17,293 nucleotides of DNA from an uncultured Oscillospiraceae bacterium (GTDB taxonomy: Bacteria > Bacillota > Clostridia > Oscillospirales > Oscillospiraceae), in contig CAJULJ010000057.1 in NCBI GenBank assembly GCA_910587395.1, forward strand, positions 1 to 17,293, in the 5' to 3' direction. Under the pieces are notes generated by a model. That model saw only the letters and a program-made list of their open reading frames with translations, searched no databases and was not told the DNA's origin. Positions 13,163-17,293 of this stretch are shown piece by piece. Numbering within the stretch: position 1 is the stretch's first letter; each line of letters opens with the position of its first letter. A program made the translations under genes and the position numbers.

Positions 13163-13236
13163 GACCACTGGAATATTGAAACGGCATCGGGCCATTTTCC
13201 TGGCCTCGCAAGCCGTTCACAACGCGAGGTGTATCC

Positions 13237-14622
13237 ATGGAATCCACGGCGCCGGCTTCAAAGCCCATTTTCTCCAACAAAAGTCTGGTTCAGCTCATGA
13301 TCCCTCTGGTCATCGAACAGCTGCTGCTGATGACCGTGGGCATGGCCGATACGATGATGGTCACCACCGCCGGGGAGTCGGTGGTCTCCGGCGTGTCCCT
13401 GGTGGACAGCATCAACATTCTGATCATCAACATTTTTTCCGCCCTGTCCACCGGCGGAGCGGTGGTGGTGGCCCAATATCTGGGCCGGCGCGAGCCGGAA
13501 AACGCCCGGTCGGCGGCCAAGCAGCTGCTGTATGTGGCTCTGCTGGCCTCCCTGTCGCTGATGGGAGCGGCGCTCCTGCTGCGGGCCCATATCCTGCGGC
13601 TGCTCTTCGGCGACATTTCCCCGCAGGTTATGAATTCGGCCCTGATCTATTTCCTGCTGACGGCGGCGGCCTACCCCTTTATCGCCGTCTACAACGCCGG
13701 AGCCGCCCTGTTCCGGGCCATGGGCAACAGCAAGGTGTCCATGGTCAACTCTTTGATCGTCAACACCATCAACATCGCGGTGAACGCCGTGCTGATCTAC
13801 GGTTTTGACATGGGGGCCGCCGGAGCGGGCATCGGCACCCTGACCTCCCGGATCGCGGCGGCGGTCATCATCGGCGTGATGATCACCCGGCCCACCCTCC
13901 AGGTGTATGTGGACGACCTGTTCCACCCCAGGCTTCAGTGGCAGATGGTAAAATCCATCCTGCGCATCGGGGTGCCCGCCGGGATTGAAAACGGTATGTT
14001 CCAGATCGGCAAGCTGCTGGTGCTGCGGCTGGTCACCTCCTTCGACGTGGGTGTCGATCTGGCGCTGAAGGGCTCCGCGGTGGCGGCCAACGCCATCTGC
14101 AATTCCGTCGCCGGCTTTATCAACGTCCCCGGACAGGCGGTGGGGCTCAGCATGGTGACGGTCATCGGCCAGTGTATGGGCGCGGGGGACCACGAGCAGA
14201 CGGTGGGCTACGCCAAAAAACTGATGAAGGTGTCCTACCTCGCCATGGGCGCCTCCTGCCTGTGCCTGTTTTTTGCCTCGCCGGTCCTGGTGCCCCTGTT
14301 CAACCTGACCCCGGCCACCGCCGCCGTGGCCATCCGGGTACTCCGCTCATGCGCGGTGTTCACCACGATCTTCTGGCCCATGTCTTTCACCATGCCCAAC
14401 GCGCTGCGTGCGGCGGGCGACGCCCGGTTCACCATGGTGGTGTCCCTGCTGTCCATGTGGATCTGCCGCATCGGCATGAGCTATCTGCTGAGTCCGGCCT
14501 GGGGCTTCGGCCTGGGGCTGCTGGGGGTCTGGCTGGCCATGTACTGCGACTGGGTGGTGCGGGCCGGTCTGTTCCTGATCCGGTTCCTCCGCGGAAAATG
14601 GCAGGAGCACCAGGTGATCTGA
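13237..14622 (+). CDS. MATE-family multidrug/cation antiporter
   Basis: The 461-residue membrane protein has the length and roughly twelve hydrophobic segments of the MATE family, which exports drugs or metabolites in exchange for Na+ or H+. Family features are visible in both halves: LMIPLVIEQLLLMTVGMADT near the start with GGAVVVAQYLGRREPENARSA after it, and GIENGMFQIGKLLVLRLV, then GQAVGLSMVTVIGQCMGAGD in the second half. The ATG at 13237 has CGAGGT about 7 nt upstream. It has its own weak promoter after the Dlt-like terminator. Only 65 bp without a terminator separate it from the EutH-like gene, so the two may share a transcript. The substrate cannot be predicted. Confidence 0.93.
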   Translation: MESTAPASKPIFSNKSLVQLMIPLVIEQLLLMTVGMADTMMVTTAGESVVSGVSLVDSINILIINIFSALSTGGAVVVAQYLGRREPENARSAAKQLLYVALLASLSLMGAALLLRAHILRLLFGDISPQVMNSALIYFLLTAAAYPFIAVYNAGAALFRAMGNSKVSMVNSLIVNTINIAVNAVLIYGFDMGAAGAGIGTLTSRIAAAVIIGVMITRPTLQVYVDDLFHPRLQWQMVKSILRIGVPAGIENGMFQIGKLLVLRLVTSFDVGVDLALKGSAVAANAICNSVAGFINVPGQAVGLSMVTVIGQCMGAGDHEQTVGYAKKLMKVSYLAMGASCLCLFFASPVLVPLFNLTPATAAVAIRVLRSCAVFTTIFWPMSFTMPNALRAAGDARFTMVVSLLSMWICRIGMSYLLSPAWGFGLGLLGVWLAMYCDWVVRAGLFLIRFLRGKWQEHQVI

Positions 14623-14687
14623 GGCGGTCCGTCTTTCAAAGATAAGCGCTGTCCCATCGCTGCGGCAGAACTGAGGAGGCTGTGAAA

Positions 14688-15773
14688 ATGAATCAGGCGC
14701 TGATGCTCATCATGTCCGCCGGAGTGGTGCTGGGCGGCATGGACCGCATATTGGGCAATAAGCTCGGCCTCGGCGAACCCTTTGAAAAGGGCTTTCTGCT
14801 GCTGGGACCCATGGCCCTGTCCATGACGGGAATGATCTGTCTCACTCCGGTGCTGGCCGATGTGCTGAGCCGGGTGGTCGTGCCCTTCTACCGGCTGATC
14901 GGCGTGGACCCCGCCATGCTCGGCAGTCTGCTGGCCATCGACATGGGCGGCTACCAGCTGGCGAAGGAACTGGCCGCGGACGCGCGGATAGGCAGCTACG
15001 CCGGGCTGGTGGTATCGGCCATTTTTGGCTGCACCCTGGTGTTCACCATACCCGTGGGCATGGGGATGGTCCCTGATGGTGACCGCCCCCTGTTCGCCCG
15101 GGGCATCATGCTGGGACTTACCGCCATGCCTGTGGGCCTGATCACAGGCGGGCTGCTGTCCGGGCTGACTCTGCTCGGCTGTCTGCGCCAGAACCTGCCC
15201 GTTTTTGCCCTGGCGCTGCTTCTCCTGGCCGGTCTGCGGTGGATTCCGGATCATATGGTGAAGGGCTTCTGCCTGCTGGCGGAGGGGATCAAGGTCTTTG
15301 TCACAGCCGGGCTGGTGCTGGCGGCGGTGGAATCCCTGACCGGCTGGAACCCGGTGCCGAATATGACCCCCATCGAAGATGCCATGGGCGTGGTAGCCTC
15401 CATCGGGGTGGTCATGCTCGGGAGCCTGCCGGCGGCGGAGCTGCTGCGCCGGGCGCTGGAGCGGCCCCTTGGCAGACTGGGCGGCAGGCTGGGGCTGAAG
15501 CCCGAGAGCCTCACCGGAATGCTGGTCAGTCTGGCCACCCCTCTGCCGGCCCTGTCCATGTATCACCAGCTGGACCGCCGGGGCAAGGTTGCGGCGGCGG
15601 CCTTCCTGGTCAGCGGCGCCAGCCTGCTGTCCGCCCACATGGGCTTTGTGGTGGGTACGCAGCCGGATATGCTGCCGCCCCTCACCGCCGGAAAGCTCAG
15701 CGGGGCCTTGACCGCCGCCGTGCTGGCCCTGTGGACGCAGCGCAGAGATCAGACGGCCGCCGGCACCCGGTAA
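14688..15773 (+). CDS. EutH-like ethanolamine permease family protein
   Basis: The 361-residue membrane protein matches EutH, the putative ethanolamine carrier of ethanolamine utilisation clusters. Its start MNQALMLIMSAGVVLGGMD and the segments LGEPFEKGFLLLGPMALSM, DPAMLGSLLAIDMGGYQLA and HMGFVVGTQPDMLPPL are characteristic, and about ten hydrophobic segments can be counted. It is somewhat shorter than the approximately 400-residue enterobacterial protein. The ATG at 14688 has GAGGAGG 8 nt upstream; an in-frame GTG at 14682 is too close to it. No other eut genes or microcompartment genes are in the window, so it is an orphan here and may carry another amine. No clear terminator follows it. 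Confidence 0.9.
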   Translation: MNQALMLIMSAGVVLGGMDRILGNKLGLGEPFEKGFLLLGPMALSMTGMICLTPVLADVLSRVVVPFYRLIGVDPAMLGSLLAIDMGGYQLAKELAADARIGSYAGLVVSAIFGCTLVFTIPVGMGMVPDGDRPLFARGIMLGLTAMPVGLITGGLLSGLTLLGCLRQNLPVFALALLLLAGLRWIPDHMVKGFCLLAEGIKVFVTAGLVLAAVESLTGWNPVPNMTPIEDAMGVVASIGVVMLGSLPAAELLRRALERPLGRLGGRLGLKPESLTGMLVSLATPLPALSMYHQLDRRGKVAAAAFLVSGASLLSAHMGFVVGTQPDMLPPLTAGKLSGALTAAVLALWTQRRDQTAAGTR

Positions 15774-15827
15774 ACGCCCGTCATGCCGCGTCGAATGCCG
15801 GTATGTCCCGCGCGCCGTCGAAAGACA

Positions 15828-15840
15828 CATGAAATTCATG
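15828..15840. promoter_or_regulatory. Palindrome upstream of the chemoreceptor promoter
   Basis: CATGAAATTCATG is a perfect 13-bp palindrome around a central A. It ends 12 bp before the -35 box, where an activator or repressor could bind. No regulator can be assigned. Confidence 0.4.
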
Positions 15841-15852
15841 GGCAAAAGCCTA

Positions 15853-15882
15853 TTGACAGGCCAACTTTTCAGGCCCTATAAT
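15853..15882 (+). promoter_or_regulatory. Consensus SigA promoter of the chemoreceptor gene
   Basis: TTGACA (15853-15858) and TATAAT (15877-15882) both match the consensus perfectly, with an 18-bp spacer. The leader of about 54 nt carries a small hairpin, CTCCC-TAAA-GGGAG (15892-15905), well upstream of the ribosome site. Confidence 0.93.
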
Positions 15883-15942
15883 GGGCATAAGCTCCCTAAA
15901 GGGAGACATGCAGATTTGCATAACTTGTTGAGGTGAAAAGAG

Positions 15943-17293
15943 ATGAGAAGCATTCGAAAAAAGATCACGGTATGCTTGATGGCCACGGTCCTGATCGCAT
16001 TGATCGCGGTGGGAGTGGCCAGCAGCGCGCTCAGCTACCGGAGCACCGTCGCCACGGTGGACCAGATGATGAGCGAGACGGCGGTGCTGGCGGCACAGCG
16101 CATTGAGCAGGAGCTGACCGCCTACAAAAACGTGGCCATGGATACCGGCTGCATCCCGCAGCTGTCCGACGACGAGATGCCGCTGGAGGAAAAGCGCGCC
16201 ATCATCGACGAGCGCGTCTCCATGCACGGCTTCCAGCGGGGCAACATCATCGGAGCCGACGGCATCAGCATTTTTGATGGAAACGACTACTCGGACCGGG
16301 AATATGTGAAGCAGGCCATGCAGGGCAGCGTCTATGTGTCCGAGCCCCTGGTCAGCAAAATCACAAGCGAGTTGTCCATCATGGTGGCCGCGCCTCTTTA
16401 CGAGAACGGAAGCCGGGACGGCCAGATTGTGGGCGTGGTCTATTTTGTGCCTCAGGAGACCTTTCTGAACGATATTGTCTCCTCCATCAAGATCGGCAAA
16501 AACTGCCGGGCCTATATGATCAACAAGTCCGGCGATACCATTGCCGACATTACCCTGGACACCATCACCACACAGAACATTGAGCGCGAGGCCCAGAGCG
16601 ACTCCTCCCTGAAAAGCCGCGCCGCCCTTCATGAGGCCATGCGGCAGGGGAAAAACGGGTTCGGGTCCATTCGGGCCGACGACGGACCCCGTTTTCTGGC
16701 CTATGCCCCCGTCAGCGGAACCGACGGCTGGAGTCTGGCCGTGGCCTCACCCAAGTCCAACTATCTGGCGGATACATACTTTGGCATTCTCATCAGCGTG
16801 CTGGTCATTACGGCCTCCATCATGGCTTCCATCGTGGTGGCCCTAAAGCTGTCCAGCAACATCAGCGTACCCATGCGGGCCTGCGCCGCCCGGATGAAGC
16901 TGCTGGTGGAGGGCGATCTGAAATCCCCCGCCCCCCAGGCCACCGGCCAGGACGAGACGGCGGAGCTGACCCGCTCCACTGCGGCCATGGTGGCGGGTCT
17001 GAACACCATCATCGACGATATCGGCTATCTCCTCGGCGAGATGGCCAACAAGAATTTTGACATCCAGTCCTCTCACCGGGACGCCTATGTGGGCGGATTC
17101 CAGAGCATCCTGCTGTCCATGCGCACCTTGAAGCTGGAGCTCAGCGGCACCATGCGGCAGATCAACTCCTCCGCCGGTCAGGTGTCCTCCGCCAGCGGAC
17201 AGGTGTCCACCGGCGCCCAGACGCTGAGCCAGGGCTCTATGGAGCAGGCCAGCTCCGTTGAGGAGCTGGCGGCCACCATCAACGACATCTCCG
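15943..17293 (+). CDS. Methyl-accepting chemotaxis protein, C-terminus cut by window end
   Basis: The first 450 residues of a chemoreceptor are present. It has a membrane segment at about 9-31 (VCLMATVLIALIAVGVA), an outside dCache-type sensor at about 35-278 with FDGNDYSDREYVKQAM, GVVYFVPQETFL and FLAYAPVSGTDGWSLAVASP, and a second membrane segment at about 280-300. A HAMP-type linker follows at about 302-355, and then the start of the methylated signalling helices (GAQTLSQGSMEQASSVEELA). The DxxYxxREYVKxAM pattern is common in dCache domains. It signals through CheA/CheW to the flagellar motor or another output. The ATG at 15943 has GAGGTG 7 nt upstream. The ligand is unknown. The receptor tip and the end of the gene lie beyond 17293. 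Confidence 0.93.
   Translation, partial: MRSIRKKITVCLMATVLIALIAVGVASSALSYRSTVATVDQMMSETAVLAAQRIEQELTAYKNVAMDTGCIPQLSDDEMPLEEKRAIIDERVSMHGFQRGNIIGADGISIFDGNDYSDREYVKQAMQGSVYVSEPLVSKITSELSIMVAAPLYENGSRDGQIVGVVYFVPQETFLNDIVSSIKIGKNCRAYMINKSGDTIADITLDTITTQNIEREAQSDSSLKSRAALHEAMRQGKNGFGSIRADDGPRFLAYAPVSGTDGWSLAVASPKSNYLADTYFGILISVLVITASIMASIVVALKLSSNISVPMRACAARMKLLVEGDLKSPAPQATGQDETAELTRSTAAMVAGLNTIIDDIGYLLGEMANKNFDIQSSHRDAYVGGFQSILLSMRTLKLELSGTMRQINSSAGQVSSASGQVSTGAQTLSQGSMEQASSVEELAATINDIS

Noticed and set aside
13133..13241. GTATCCATGGA repeated at 13133-13143 and 13231-13241 as a possible site pair
   Set aside because: Only 11 bp, same orientation, no dyad and no linked enzyme; probably chance around an ATG.
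14481..15845. Open frame of 454 codons on the minus strand
   Set aside because: It is antisense to the EutH-like gene, with His/Gln/Gly-rich composition typical of shadow frames.
1..17293. CRISPR arrays, tRNA or rRNA genes, riboswitches
   Set aside because: No regularly spaced repeats, cloverleaf-like stretches or recognisable riboswitch cores were seen on reading both strands.

Overview
The window looks like a chromosomal piece of a GC-rich, spore-forming Clostridia, most likely an Oscillospiraceae gut bacterium of the Flavonifractor/Lawsonibacter/Pseudoflavonifractor kind. The reasons are a CIRCE-controlled groES-groEL operon, a nearby nrdR, a PadR-DUF2812 pair, strong GGAGG ribosome sites, SigA-type promoters and the general style of the proteins. 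This placement is inference from protein style, not from a search. No rRNA, tRNA, CRISPR array or insertion sequence was seen.

Layout. On the minus strand, 1-1300 holds the start of groEL, then groES with its CIRCE operator and promoter, then nrdR with its own terminator. From 1347 everything is on the plus strand: a small Asn/Gln repeat protein behind a SigG-like promoter and a second small protein (1397-1827); a membrane protein with a zinc ribbon and two SH3 domains (2138-3256); a degenerate ThyX-like protein (3313-3945); a PadR regulator with three evenly spaced operators, followed by a DUF2812 membrane protein (4107-5836).

The most interesting part is 6051-13119. A small serine recombinase gene (6110-6718, apparently starting at an ATT codon) is followed by a 116-bp segment bounded by two inverted 24-bp imperfect dyad sites with the same central GT dinucleotide. 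Inside it is a near-consensus promoter that currently points left, away from the next operon. Inversion would turn it round to drive five tightly packed genes: an adenylation enzyme, a carrier protein, an MBOAT acyltransferase, a large SGNH-Ig-transglutaminase-like fusion and a lipoprotein, closed by a strong terminator. The cluster resembles DltA-C-B-D: activate a small acid, load it on the carrier, pass it across the membrane by the MBOAT and place it on a surface polymer. The proposal is a phase-variable, Dlt-like surface acylation system, read here in the OFF orientation. The architecture is seen directly; the switching and the chemistry are inferred.

The window ends with a MATE transporter, a stand-alone EutH-like permease and the first 450 residues of a chemoreceptor behind a consensus SigA promoter.
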